A stretch of DNA of 64,000 nt from Tanypteryx hageni (Eukaryota > Arthropoda > Insecta > Odonata > Petaluridae): NCBI GenBank assembly GCA_028673005.1, contig CM054114.1, positions 130,840,470 to 130,904,469 on the forward strand, read 5' to 3'. A program made the position numbers and the translations under genes. The number at the start of each line of letters is the position of its first letter. Positions within the stretch are counted from its first letter, which is position 1. The notes beneath the pieces are model-generated. The model was given only the letters and a program-made list of their open reading frames with translations. It ran no database searches and was not told the origin of the DNA. Positions 48,101-57,934 of this stretch are shown here, one piece after another.

Positions 48101-48388
48101 ATAAATAAAAAACAAAGATAATAATTCAAAACAATAATACATTGCAATTATAATTATCTCATGCATGGACAAGTAACTAGTCTTCTATTTTGAAATACCA
48201 AGTCTATTCCTTCGGCGATTGATTTTATCGTCCACAGTCCCGATCAGCCCACAGTAATTGAACCATAAATTATATTTTGCAGCTGTGAGTATCCCTTTCG
48301 CGTCCAATCCTTTGTTTGCAGCACCATTTATGGGGACGAAGAGACAAATCACACATACTATAACAACACCACCAAGTATTAACCACAT
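27115..48388 (-). CDS. DHRSX: short-chain dehydrogenase/reductase, DHRSX-like, six exons
   Basis: Exons 48199-48388, 47736-47843, 47485-47658, 44243-44465, 37809-38010 and 27115-27312 splice in phase to 364 residues. The start is the first in-frame ATG after an upstream stop. Residues 1-18 are a hydrophobic anchor (MWLILGGVVIVCVICLFV). Cofactor motif TGGARGIG is at 76-83, NNAG at 156-159, NYAGHF at 183-188, the catalytic serine in NVSSIAH (215/216) and YSQSK at 241-245. HPGVCDTDLF follows. The order and the C-terminal GG.YL block resemble vertebrate DHRSX, a membrane-anchored NAD(P)-dependent oxidoreductase implicated in dolichol synthesis; RDH or WWOX-like relatives are alternatives. Introns are 355, 77, 3019, 6232 and 10496 bp, the long ones filled with transposons. 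No coding disruption is seen. Confidence 0.88.
27860..29150 (+). mobile_element. Penelope-like element 3, decayed
   Basis: Lies in the last intron of the DHRSX-like gene, antisense to it. Readable pieces across several frames are KGMTMGTPLSPFLTNLFM, WFRYVDDIFTIFDLSK, FESIKFTFEQEKDKTLPFLN, SDIYKISCSNYEKIYIEQT and FKEHIAHFKHHRFNNSSVA. These cover the RT core, the YVDD box and a GIY-YIG endonuclease whose second motif has become YIE. Many stops are present. The tail carries a hammerhead-like core. Confidence 0.85.
29070..29112 (+). ncRNA. hammerhead-like core in the PLE 3 tail
   Basis: CTGATGA (29076-29082), an imperfect stem II with a mismatch (about GAGAGC with GCCCTT), GAAA (29099-29102), then ATGCACAT. 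Likely decayed. Confidence 0.4.
29175..29450. repeat. two-copy tandem repeat of about 147 bp
   Basis: The word AATTTAGTCTGTTT recurs near 29189 and 29336, and GAGATATCAAGT with CTTGATATATTTT recurs in each unit. No gene is present. Confidence 0.7.
29640..32900 (+). mobile_element. RTE-like non-LTR retrotransposon, nearly full length, mildly disrupted
   Basis: One long ORF can be followed from about 29959 (MEGFRKEF) to 32880. The endonuclease has GTWNVRTL, CETRWQ, IIMGDFNAVIG and DSDHKLV. The RT has YRTISLLSHASK, DQFGFRSGRGT, FIDLEKAFD, GVRQGCPLSPYLFN and IRFADDIVIFS; then come CYLGSTI, YGSESWTLG and the GRGRPRKKYLDDV tail. Disruptions are in-frame stops at about 30253, 31432, 32202 and 32568, a 1-base shift near 30909 with a stop, and a 19-bp tandem duplication at about 31142-31179. 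It ends in ATG/AAT-type short repeats (about 32878-32903), as RTE elements often do. It is antisense within the DHRSX-like last intron. Confidence 0.85.
33096..33248. mobile_element. Tigger-type MITE, 153 bp
   Basis: Ends CCATATTTCCTTGATTCTAA and TTAGGATCGAGGAAATATGG form imperfect inverted repeats and are flanked by TA at 33094-33095 and 33249-33250. No coding capacity. Confidence 0.8.
34078..34309. mobile_element. hAT-type MITE, 232 bp
   Basis: The left end is CAGTGTTCATCAACC; the right end read in reverse is CAATGTTTCTCAATC. The flanking 8-mers ATTTAAGT and ATTAAAAT match at six positions. It is inserted inside the MULE. Confidence 0.6.
34473..34971 (-). mobile_element. Helentron-like element, family B, copy 1
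   Basis: Matches 57935-58605: AGCCTACTTTC head, TGTCTGTCC word, AACCAATAGACCGATTT, a B-box-like GGGTTTGATTCC, and the end CACCTTGTT. Shorter and more CpG-depleted than its relative at 58 kb. It lies inside the MULE interior. Confidence 0.65.
35242..35862 (-). pseudogene. FLYWCH-type zinc finger plus MULE transposase relic
   Basis: From about 35862 downward the minus strand reads YWKCKMKSCKSRVRT and EHHH, a FLYWCH zinc-finger pattern. After stops it reads IPDAFRFLNTGELFLQFD and then HWASDGTFKCCPNIFYQLY and LFPNKTRHTLD. DGTF is the region of the first catalytic aspartate in MULE transposases. The remainder of the DDE core is not found, so it cannot be active. Confidence 0.75.
36713..36845. mobile_element. 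hAT-type MITE, 133 bp, with perfect 8-bp target duplication
   Basis: Begins CAGTGGCGTACC; the other end read in reverse is TAATGGTGTACC. GGTTTAGG is present on both sides (36705-36712 and 36846-36853), the 8-bp duplication expected for hAT. Confidence 0.75.
38952..40907 (+). mobile_element. Tc1-like element with long inverted ends
   Basis: Inverted arms of about 200 bp at 38952-39170 and about 40735-40907 share CACTTTCAAGAAAAAGTTA-like ends, GAGAGC.CTCAGAATCTAAG and GGTTTCTCCTCCCA, and are flanked by TA. At 39293-39433 the plus strand encodes MPQLTPR and, after a frameshift, MSLWEIARQMNVSHVTVRKI, the helix-turn-helix of Tc1-family transposases. No catalytic domain is recognised in the rest (39434-40734). 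Confidence 0.7.
41695..42623 (-). mobile_element. mariner element with a palindromic duplication of its 5' end
   Basis: Ends CGAGGGCTGATC and GATCAGCCCTCG are flanked by TA (41693-41694, 42624-42625). Minus-strand frames encode a mariner transposase N-terminus: MDVLKEQRFCIKFCCNLG, QQAFGETALSQSKTFEWYSR and, after a small frameshift, VNALIRENRCLKIREIVDEL, LTQDLGMKPVSAKLVPSLL and IITGDESWIYGY, which holds the first catalytic Asp. It then runs into an inverted copy of its own start. Arms 41695-41963 and 42355-42623 are 269 bp each and nearly identical. The second and third catalytic residues are absent. Confidence 0.88.
42815..42872 (-). ncRNA. hammerhead ribozyme in the PLE 4 tail
   Basis: On the minus strand: CTGATGA (42857-42851), stem II GCCCAC-ATA-GTGGGC, GAAA (42834-42831), mini stem III ATGCAT, then U. 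Stem I is GCC with GGC, followed by an internal loop and a possible second short pairing. All core positions match the hammerhead consensus. Confidence 0.7.
42815..43957 (-). mobile_element. Penelope-like element 4 (RT C-terminal half and GIY-YIG endonuclease)
   Basis: Minus-strand pieces in order: WYRYVDDILAVFDLNKQT, PSIKFT, FHPISQKIAAFHHLVHRL, RYDKELANIKEIATNLG, LPYFPQLNKGLDKILK, NPKDKTADLEKSGIYSIQ, CSHCDKQYIGQTKRK, FKEHIAHFKCNHCDKSSVAK. These are the YVDD active site and a well-preserved GIY-YIG domain with a cysteine-containing insert. At least two frameshifts are present and the 5' half is absent. A hammerhead core lies in the tail. It sits in intron 4 of the DHRSX-like gene, on the same strand as it. 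Confidence 0.88.
43958..44053 (+). repeat. inverted PLE fragment at the truncated 5' end of PLE 4
   Basis: This plus-strand copy of about 95 bp repeats the PLE 4 segment at 43537-43630 in opposite orientation (VHRLCNVPLNKQ, KELANIKEIATNLGYN). The two form a hairpin with a 327-bp loop containing the YVDD region. Confidence 0.85.
44932..45404. mobile_element. Tigger-type MITE, 473 bp
   Basis: The left end is CAGTGGGTTCCGCTTAT; the right end read in reverse is CAATTGGTTCCGCATAT. TA flanks both ends (44930-44931, 45405-45406). GAATCA words recur near both ends. No transposase is present. Confidence 0.75.
45540..46330 (+). pseudogene. ancient LINE reverse-transcriptase relic
   Basis: Scattered plus-strand readings match an RT in order: KGSIRLGLSTCICLLLGDLP with ANIS (motif GSVLGPLLFLLYINDLP), then QTVIYSDDITLIVAEDCREL (the A/SDD box) and YAIDFLGSSIH (the FLG motif). 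Many stops are present. The clade cannot be assigned. Confidence 0.55.
46729..46909. mobile_element. hAT-type MITE, 181 bp
   Basis: Begins CAGTGCTTTTTTTGTGATG and ends, read in reverse, CAGTGCTTTTTTTGTAAAAC. Flanking 8-mers CACTTACC (46721-46728) and CACTTAAC (46910-46917) match at seven positions. Confidence 0.8.
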
Positions 48389-51300
48389 AATTGTGCCGAA
48401 CAGGAGAATGAACACAAGATCCACGTATACCTTCCAACGTCTTCACTCGAATGGCTTTCACCGGAGTCTAACCGTGTGTTTTATTCCAGACACATAACTG
48501 TTCCTTGGAATGTGGGCCATCAACGTTTTCCGAGGCCCGCGTCTAAGTATCTCAGCGAATAGCGTTTCGCATTTGCAAACGTTTGCAAATCTTATTCAAA
48601 AACAATAAATGAATGGGAGCGTACACCCACCACACTTGCCATCTTAAAGTAGAAATAGGTACTATTTATACGCTGATGTTCGCTACTGACCTCTATCATG
48701 AAATAGAGAACTACTTAATGCTTTCAGAGTTCCGCCCGTTTTTTCATGTCCTCATTTTTCATTTCGCTTAAATCATGCATAAACAATGGCAGGAATTCGA
48801 TAATTTTCATAATTACCGACATGGGACCTAAATAATAATAATAACAGTTTTTCGAATTGATAAAAAATTGATTATTCACTTTCTGAGTGGCACGGCATTG
48901 AATAACTAGCAGAATTACCCGGGGTTGCGCGGGGGGAGGTGTACACATTAGAGAGTTATAATATTTTTTTAATTTCTAACAATCGTCTAGTTAAAACGCT
49001 AAGCTTCTGCCTGTTCTCGTTTGGAAAAGTTTCGCACGGCTTCTTGTCGTAATCTCTGTTTTTCTATCTCTGTGAGTTCTGATGTTTCTAATGTTTCTTT
49101 GCGCATCTGATTTGCTACCAGTTAAACGTGGCTTTTTTTGGGTGGCATTGCAAATCTAAAAACCATTTAAGTATTAAAATGAAAACAAACTAACCCAAAC
49201 AATTAAAAATACTAGGGAGATAACCGTTCTACGAACGGTATTCATTCGGAAATAAAACATAATTTATGCATTATAGCTATTCTATTTGAATCATAAATAA
49301 AGTTATCAATAATTGTTAAAATTTTGCTCCCGTAAATACTTGGGAGGTTTGAGGTTTTCTTATGGGTAATAGAAATTATACCCTGAAGTCGAACCCTGGT
49401 CTTCTATTCGGGATTTTTCTTTATTGCCTTTTATGCTTGTATTATTTGTCATATACAATATTATTATCAATCCTTATACAATCAAAACAGAAAGGAGTTA
49501 CTGAAATAACAGAGAATCAGTTTTTTGTGCAATCATTGATTGTTATATTTAAACAGTCAGCACTTATAAAATAAAATAAAAATTTATTTACTGAAATAAC
49601 GTAAATAACTTTGATTTTCTTACAAAAATGCGTTTTCAGTTGTCTTTCAATATAATAATTTACGAATGTACATCCAATGACAAAAGAATAATGAAATTTG
49701 GTATTCTTGGATCTTTGGTGAGTATCTTTCATATGTATCTCATATTTAACCTTTTCAACTGCAACGTTACCTCCCAAAATGTTATATAGGCACATAATTT
49801 AAAATTAAATTTGACTGAATTAATTAAGAATTAAGTCGAAGATAAAACAAAGTAAGTTGTTCCAAAACACAACTCCATGATAAATAAAATTAACATATTT
49901 TCCAAGTTTCTTTTCTTCATTAACCTCTTAAAATTATTTGTAAAATTTTATAGTTTTTATCTGGTTTATTCGCCTTGCTATTAAATATATGGACTTAAAG
50001 ACATGTACAATAGAAATGCACATAAAAGAAATATTTAGTATTCATTATACCCCTGCTCCCATAAGATCTTCGAAAAATAATCTTGCTGTGTCCGGATTGT
50101 CTCCTTAGAAGACAATCTAATAAAAATGATTAACAGTTGGAAAAAATCAAATTACTTCCAATTGAGATTTACGATAAACTGCAAAAAGAATAACGGGTGT
50201 TTTGATGTAATTTTTTGCAATTCTAAACTGAGTATCGAAAGAAAGGACAAGCTGCATTCATTCGAAGTTCAATGGTGCTAGTAGCTGATACATGTAAACA
50301 AATACATTTACTATGTGATTACAAATTAGTAATATTTTTTCATAGATAAATTTCAACTCTTGAGTAAATTTCGGCGCAGGTGGATTGTTTTGCACCCTTA
50401 ACAACAAAAACAGAGCTTTGACTGTTGCTGATGTCCAACGGTAATCAATATTTTCTCAGAGGAAGGGAGCATAAAGCAGGTGTGTTATGCAATATGAAGG
50501 TTCACATATTACCTAACATCTCATACAGCGTCGCTTCTTTTATAGATGAAATGAGAAAAGATAACAGGTCATAAGACATGGACCGAGCTAAATTAAAAGG
50601 GTCAGGAATTTAAGCTTCATTTAGTATTAGAATAAGACCATGAAGATAAGATCGAAGAAACTGCATTTGAAAATGATTGTATTCTGTTTCCTGGAAATAA
50701 CAGAAGAACGTTAGCATAATGGATTAAATGAATAATCATTTCCATCAGTCTTGTCTGTTTCTTTCGTGGTATAGACCTCAAAGTTTACAAAGATTCCTCC
50801 AGGAAATCCCGCAATTATTCGGATCTTATTTCCTAAGACGGATTCATGCTTTTCTTTCGCGCAGAGTAACTTTCTCGAATTTTCGGCAGCTGCTTTGCCG
50901 ATGGCGGGAAGTATTTCAAGAAGTCGGCGCCTCGGGGGGGGGGTCATTTCTCGAAATCGCAAAGAAGTGCAACGGATTGTGGATTCACGCTTGAAATATA
51001 CTAAGGAAGCTTGGCGCATTGTTCCTTCTCTAGAAAGGGCGGGAATCGTTTTTGTTTGCCTTTACATCCACCCGCTTGTTAGTGCCATAGGAGGACGAAC
51101 CTAAGACACGGCGATTTAGGAAGAATTAAAAACTGTTATATCGAGTCCGAACATGTAAACCTATGATAATTCATTATGAACACGTTACAAGTTGACCATA
51201 TGGCGACGTTTATCGATAACATTATATTTTTTATAAATTAAATACACATCATAAACAGAATTATATATAACTTGCGTAATTGCCCGTCAAATATGACGGG

Positions 51301-54025
51301 TATGCGTGAATTAAGTTTTAAGTAAAAACTGAAATAAAAATTAATGAAACCAACTATTATATGCACTAAAAGTAAGCCATAAATATAAAACTCACATAAT
51401 TGAGTGCTCCAGAGAGTAAAAATGTTTTGGAAGAATAGAAGTTGTTTTACAATATACAATTCTTATACGCCCAAAATTATTTTTATTCTATATAACATTT
51501 AATTTCGTCTCTATCTCCCTCTCTGTTTCTCACCTTCTATCTCTCTCTTATTAAAGCATTCAAAGCACGCATACCTTACGCATAAGTATACTATAAGGAT
51601 TAAGGCGACAATACATTTTCGAGGTTTAACAATGACACAGTCGGCAAGGCAACATATCGTTAAAAAGCTTACATTTTTCAAATAAATATGATTTAAGCGT
51701 AGAACTAGAGCGATTTTGTATCGTAGGCAAAATGCGAGGATAAGAAATGTTGGTTATTTTTATTTTGAACGGTCTAAGTCCGAAGATTGTAGGTCAATTC
51801 ATTCTAATTTTAATTTGCGAAAGAGTAAAAAGCCTGTAAGTCCAAAAATCGATTTTTGTGTTATCTTATGGGGAAAATAAATTATCTAATAGATTCGAAC
51901 CAGGGTCTTTTTTGGGATTTTGTTTCGTAAATGGCTATTACTATAAAAGACAGGCATTCCTACCAAATTTCAATCTTCCAGCTACTCGGAAAGTTTGTTA
52001 AAAATTGCATTACACTCAGTCAGTAGCGCGGTCTGGTGGAGCGTGCTGGAAGTTGTTGCAGATATATATATATATATATATTAGATGTGTTAAGGTCCAT
52101 AAAACATTTACAGTATTTACAATAAACTAGTAAGGATAAAGAATAGTTATGGAAAAGGAAATCTCCAGTGTTGGATTTACGCTTAGACGGTTAAAAAATG
52201 TATACATATGACAAATTCGTAAAGTTTTGTAGTTTTCTGCAAACTTGTCTTCGAAGAGGCTAACGCAGCAGTATGACCTATACAGTTCTGACTATTTGAA
52301 TTAATTTCTGAAATGTGCCACAGTACACATTTTACGTGTTAAAATCTGTTTAAAAACAGTAGGCATAATTTTTACCGAACATAAAACTAGCGATTATTTA
52401 AACCGCAAATAAAATACGAATGAAATTCTTGCCAGATTTTACTAAAAACTTTCACGACCACTCCAAGCTCGTGCGCGAGAATACTTGACGACATTTCGTC
52501 GCTTGCGAAAGTGAAATCATTTGGGATGCCCAAACGGGGGATATTCTCAGTGACATTTGATTAATTTTCCGTCAGTGCTCGAGTTGACAAAACTGAAAGA
52601 AAACGGGTGCATCGGCATCTCGCACGGATCAATGTAAATTCACGATTATTAGAGAGATAAACCTTTCGAAATTTTTCGATTATCGATACAACCCAACCTC
52701 GACGCGTTCCTTTTTTTTTTTAATCGAACCCGACGTTCGTGAGTCACTTAAAACGTTTCGTTTTCTTCTTCCGCGCCCGTTTTACCCCCCTCTCCCAACC
52801 CTCTTTACCATTCCCGTCGCACAGACGGCATGATGCTCTCTCGTAATATCTCATCTCGCCCTCCACTTTACCCGTCCACTCTTCCTACTCCACGCGCGCA
52901 AAGAAAAAGACGCCTTCGCTTCGTCTTTGGAGAGACACGCTCCCTTGCACACGCACCTGCCTCCCCCCTCCCCCCTCCCCTAATTCCCTTCCCTTTGAAT
53001 CCCCCTCCCCCAATCTCTCATCCCCTTCCCGCCAGCTTTCACGAGCACCAAACACAGAACGGGCGCGTGGGACCGATTTTCAATTTCACTTGCCTCGTCT
53101 ATTTTTCGCCCAGAGCTCGATTTATTAACCGAGAACTTGTTCCGAAAGGCGTGCGCGTATTCCCATTCACCTTTCACTCTAAAACTGAAAACGCCGAGCG
53201 AGTAGGAAAAGTTCAGCATGAGTGGAACAGACGGGCTTCCGGATTAACGGGAGTCGCGGGAGGGCTCTTCTTAGTCTCGAAATGGGTTGGCGGTTTTTTT
53301 TCCTCCGCGACTCCGCTTTCGTTTGATCTTCTAATCGCGTTTGTTAGCGGTTTCCTTATTCGGCGAAAATCGACCGTGAGCGAAATCATTTCGGAATAAT
53401 TGCTGGCGTTCTTAGGAAAGTAGTTTTCAGACGCGTCCTTTCTGTTTGAAGATCTGCCCGAAAGTATAGCCCGCGGGGTTTTCCTGGCGGCGGTCACGAG
53501 AAAATGTTTTGTCCCTTCTCGTTTCGTAAAATAGTGTAAACTTCGAGCAAAAAATCGAGAACTCAAGAACAAACAATTTGAAATATATACTTGCCTCAGG
53601 TATCTCCACTAGTCAAAACAAGGTTAACAAACCATATGCGCATTTCGGCTACAAAGCAGCCATCTTCAGTGGTAATTCAGCGAAAATAGATTCCAAATTG
53701 CTTGTTCTTGAAATTTTCAGCCATAAGACGAGTTAGCTCCTAGTTGGAAAAATTCGAGAATATTAAAATTACGGGCTCGAAAAGCGTTGGTTGTGAATTC
53801 CTCTTGAAAATGCCGACATACGTATATAGAAGAGTGGTCTCAAGTACGTGGTCAGCGGGCCTCTTGCGTCCCCCATAGAGCATTTATTTGGCACGCGATA
53901 TACGATACCTAATAGAATGGTGCAGCCCAAACTCAAATGTACTTCTTATAAACTATTTTTAAATAATCCTAGAATTTTAAGAAATGCATCAAATCAACTT
54001 TTCAAAAATAACCGGTTCGTTTTTT
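48389..54025. other. upstream/intergenic region, CpG-retaining, no gene recognised
   Basis: It begins just upstream of the DHRSX-like start codon, so its first few hundred bases should include that gene's promoter and 5'UTR, although no TATA box is evident. 52060-52081 is a (TA)n tract. 52440-53570 is CpG-rich, with a CCCTCC-rich pyrimidine segment near 52780-53020. Open stretches here match no family I recognise. Confidence 0.45.
53631..53673 (-). ncRNA. orphan hammerhead ribozyme (PLE-type)
   Basis: On the minus strand: stem I ACCA with UGGU, CTGAAGA (53669-53663), stem II GGCTGC-TTT-GTAGCC, GAAA (53646-53643), palindromic mini stem III ATGCGCAT and the cleavage dinucleotide UA. Every core position fits. 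No PLE protein remains nearby, so it is probably a remnant of a PLE terminal repeat. Confidence 0.72.
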
Positions 54026-54868
54026 AGGCTGGTTTCCAAAGGAAACACACGTAGACGTATGATGTGGTCCTGTTTGTGTGCGTGTGTCTCCCACTAACAA
54101 CTTTTGTATCAGTGGACCGATTTTCATGAAACTTGATATGAGGCTCCTGCAGCCAGGGCCCACCTCCGGGCTATATTTTATTTGGCGAAGATTGAAGTTC
54201 CGGGTTAGATTCCAGGAATGTTTTTCCCTATTTGTTTTACATGGGAAGTCTCAAAACCATCGTGCATAGATGTTTTCTTTATTACTTTAAAATATCTTAA
54301 GGTTGTGATATCGGATCGAGGTTTGAACTGTTCTAAGGGGAAAAGAATGTAGATTCTAATTCTTTTCAAAGAATTTTGATAATCGATGTAATTTTCTTGA
54401 ATTTCTACTAAAATAGCGTTTTTGCGTTTTAAATCGAATTTAATCGGATTGTTGCCATGGAGACGATTATTACCGAACTCGACTTGAACCTAGACGAGTG
54501 AACAAATATGTTATTTTCTTTTCCACCCGACTACCCTTCAGCAATGGACAGTTGATCTATACATATATTAGGCATACTGTATAAACAGTAACATTTATTA
54601 AATTCGTTTATTTAAAAAAATGCATGCAAAATATAATGCCGGAAAGAGATTTTGACATTGCTTTTAGTATTTAAAACTTGATAATGCTCTATTAATTTTA
54701 TTTCCAATTTATTTATTTATCATTGATAAACTATGAATTACAAATGTTTTCAGAATTCCTTGAAATGACTAACACTAGGTACTGAAACATTTCCTGCCAA
54801 AATAAGTAATAAATTTGGGACAACTTTGGGAAGCCGGCCTACATTAGTCCTGGTTTGGACTTCTTGTT
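54026..54868 (-). mobile_element. Helentron-like element, family A, copy 2, uninterrupted
   Basis: 843 bp from AGGCTGGTTTCC (hairpin TTTCC/GGAAA) to GGACTTCTTGTT. This copy has the empty site GTTATT-TTCTTTT, where copies 1 and 3 carry insertions. CpGs are retained. Confidence 0.75.
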
Positions 54869-57800
54869 ATTTCAACTAAAAAGCTAAATATGGAGTACTT
54901 GTATAGAGTGGAGACATGGACACTCAGAAAAATGACAAATAGTTGGGGCATGCTATCTACCCTAACCGGTGACCAGGATAAAATAATGAAATGAAAGGTT
55001 TGCAGTTTAATATGAAGCGAAAATCAAATGATCAAAATGCGTCGCAATTAATTTCGCTGCCCTATACGTAGATTTAAAAGCACATGGTAGAATAATGAAC
55101 GAGAGAAGTTGATTTTCGCGGTTACTTGAGCTGACAAGTTTGTTGATTCTGGGCTCTATTGGGGAAAGGAAAACTGGCGTAGCCAGGGGTGGGGGGGTAT
55201 AATGTATACGAACGGAAATGCCAATAGTGATGGCAAGGAAATATCGAATTACCTACGGCTCGTCTGTGAAAGTGAGGTTCACTTAATAGCGAAGCGAAAC
55301 GAAATGATAATGGTTGCAACAACAATTTAACTCAATGAATTATAAAAAAGATATACCGCATTACAATCTCATGCATTCCGTCGGCCAAACCCACTTCATA
55401 GGTCTGTGTTTAACGTAGAATATACGGACAATGCTATCAAATAGTAATGGAAGAAGAAACTTTGCTAAAGTGTTTTTTTTTACTTGTTTAAATGCATATA
55501 TCTCGACTGTTTTTGAGAGTTGGGCCTTGTCACTTTCGCTATTTCCGTTATGTAACAAATACTATCGAATCGGAGAATTTGATATAATCGATGAAATCGT
55601 CGATTCGAAATTCGTAAATCCACTCATACTTCTGCTATTAGAGCTAATTACGCAGCGAGTTTGCTTCAGCCCTCCCCAAACAACCTCTCACTTGGACAAA
55701 AAAAAAACAATTCCATGGGCCTGCTTACGCTTTCATCACGATGCAAGAATGATGTTAAATAAAAAAAGGCGAATTATAATATTACGTTCAAACGATCGCT
55801 CAAGACGCGGGATAATATTTGTTAACTCCGGTCGTTACGTAAGAATACGTCGTATTTTATACAATAATAAACCCTGAAGGCTGAGGTGGCGTCACGACAG
55901 GAACACATATTCACCGACTGACATAACATTCACGTAGATAGAATTTAATCTGCCGCAAGAGTGACGCCGCTCAAATTGTTGGAATACTTTTGGAAATGAG
56001 TGTACGTGTGTACGTATTGAGAGAACACCGAGAGAAAGTTGCATTGCACTGAGTCACCGCCCTCGCGAAACCTAACGGTATTTAAAAATTTTGGGGTCAA
56101 ATATGACCTTTCCACACGAGCGAACTGTTTTAAAAAGAATACCGAGAGAGTGCAGATTTTCTCTCGATAAAATCTGTGTGAACACATCACTATATTTTTT
56201 CCTCCTCGCCAAACTGGTCGTGCCTTTTGTTTCCGAGGCGTTCTGCGCGATGGCGTTGTTTTTTTTTATTCTCCAGCAATGCGCCCCGCGCAAAACATGG
56301 CGTTTATATATACAAAGCGACAGAAATGATCCCTTCGGTGCTTTCACCCATCACTCCTCCGCTTGGCCGCCTCGAAACGAGCGGAGCATCGGTTGCGACA
56401 AGGGCGTTGCGTTTTACGTTCCCTCTCCGAACCAAGACACCCGTGAAACAAATGAATGCGCACGGCTGAAAGTGACCCGACGCCACGCGGTCAAAGCAGA
56501 AAATAAAATAAAGTCCCGTTGTTTATGTGGTGGAAAAATCATGGATCTTAATATCATTAACGTGTGTTTTATATATTTACGGTCCTTACGGATCGTTGCT
56601 TCGTTAAACCATCTCCTTCATGACGATTTAAATGTTTCAAAACATACGTGCGTGAGTGATAGTAAAATAATTAGTTTAAACTATATAAATTACAGGATTG
56701 AGTGAAGGTCGATGTTCGCGTCACAAATGTGGAATTAGGTTTTGCGGTAGATCTTTTTCTATCGCGTTTCCTTGGTAAACGTTGGTAGTTTAGGCGTGTT
56801 ACTGAAAATAAACCGTCAACTACATCTGTGCTGACCATTTCTCTTCACAAATGTATCTTTACCCAAAGACGGATTTTGATTAAATACGGTGAAATGATTT
56901 TTGGGAAAATAAAATTGACTTATGTAGCACTGAGTCCAAATTGCTCTGGGTTAATATTTCAATACTAAAAATCAGGATATAATTCAATCTTAGATAATCC
57001 TATGAGAAAAGATAGGATACAATATAAAAATAAACTTGTTTAAATTGAGAAATATTTAATAAGACGTCCCAATTTAATGCTAGATATTTTAACGAAAAAG
57101 TGGAAAGTTGTAATTTATGCCCGCGTGCATTATAACTAGTTGCTTCTTCATAGCGGTTTTGATTTTCCCGAGTGATTAGGTGTCGTTTAATCTTAATTGC
57201 CACAAAAAATATTTTTAAATGTTATGTGAAGTGAAAAATGATGAATTCCTAAAATGTTTCCTGTCATGCAATGACACCAAGATGTGAACATGAAATAGCA
57301 AGTATTGCCACAGCCTGTCATCTTTTACTACATTCACATTAGAAATAAAAGTTTTTTAATGCAGAAGTAATTAAGTTTATTAAAATTCGAACCGTTTCAC
57401 GATAAAGAGTTGGCCATCGGCTCCTATTTAAGCGCATTGAAATAGATGTTTCATTTTCGGCACCGTTATCATAAAGTTTAAAACATTTCTCCGTTTCTTC
57501 ATCCATCTCTTTCTCTCGGCAAGGAATATATAACTTGAAATATCTTTATATATATTACTTAATGTCTGTCCGTCTGTTCGTCTGTCCGCCTGTCGTCCGT
57601 CTGTCCGTCCGCCCCCTATTATTAATTTTAAACATGCAGATTTTTGACGGACTTCGTAAATTTTTTTGCGGGTACCATTAGTATATTTAAATATCTTTGA
57701 CGGCAGAAGGGTATCATAATTTTCACTTCACAGCATCACCAAAATCAGCAAAATATGACATTTTCGAAATGTTACAATCAGAGCAGTCGATACAAGATAA

Positions 57801-57934
57801 TGACGCTAATGTCACCTATAGTTGCGAGCATAGGCAGAATTACTATTTTTATATGTATGCATGCTTTTAAGAGCTCTTTACAATCATATTAGTAAGGCAT
57901 TATAAAGCTAGAGAATTAATCCAACGATTTTTTT
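54869..57934. other. intergenic, CpG-retaining, no gene recognised
   Basis: Apparent open stretches at 55431-55877 and 56091-56705 lack recognisable domains. A (GTCY)n microsatellite at about 57564-57612 resembles the one inside the Helentron-like elements and may mark another decayed copy. Confidence 0.4.

Noticed and set aside
50711..51104. Overlapping open stretches on both strands, CpG-rich
   Set aside because: No recognisable domain, no splice context and no preferred strand.
55431..56705. Open frames of 148 and 204 codons
   Set aside because: Composition looks like unselected AT-rich sequence; no family motif is visible on either strand.
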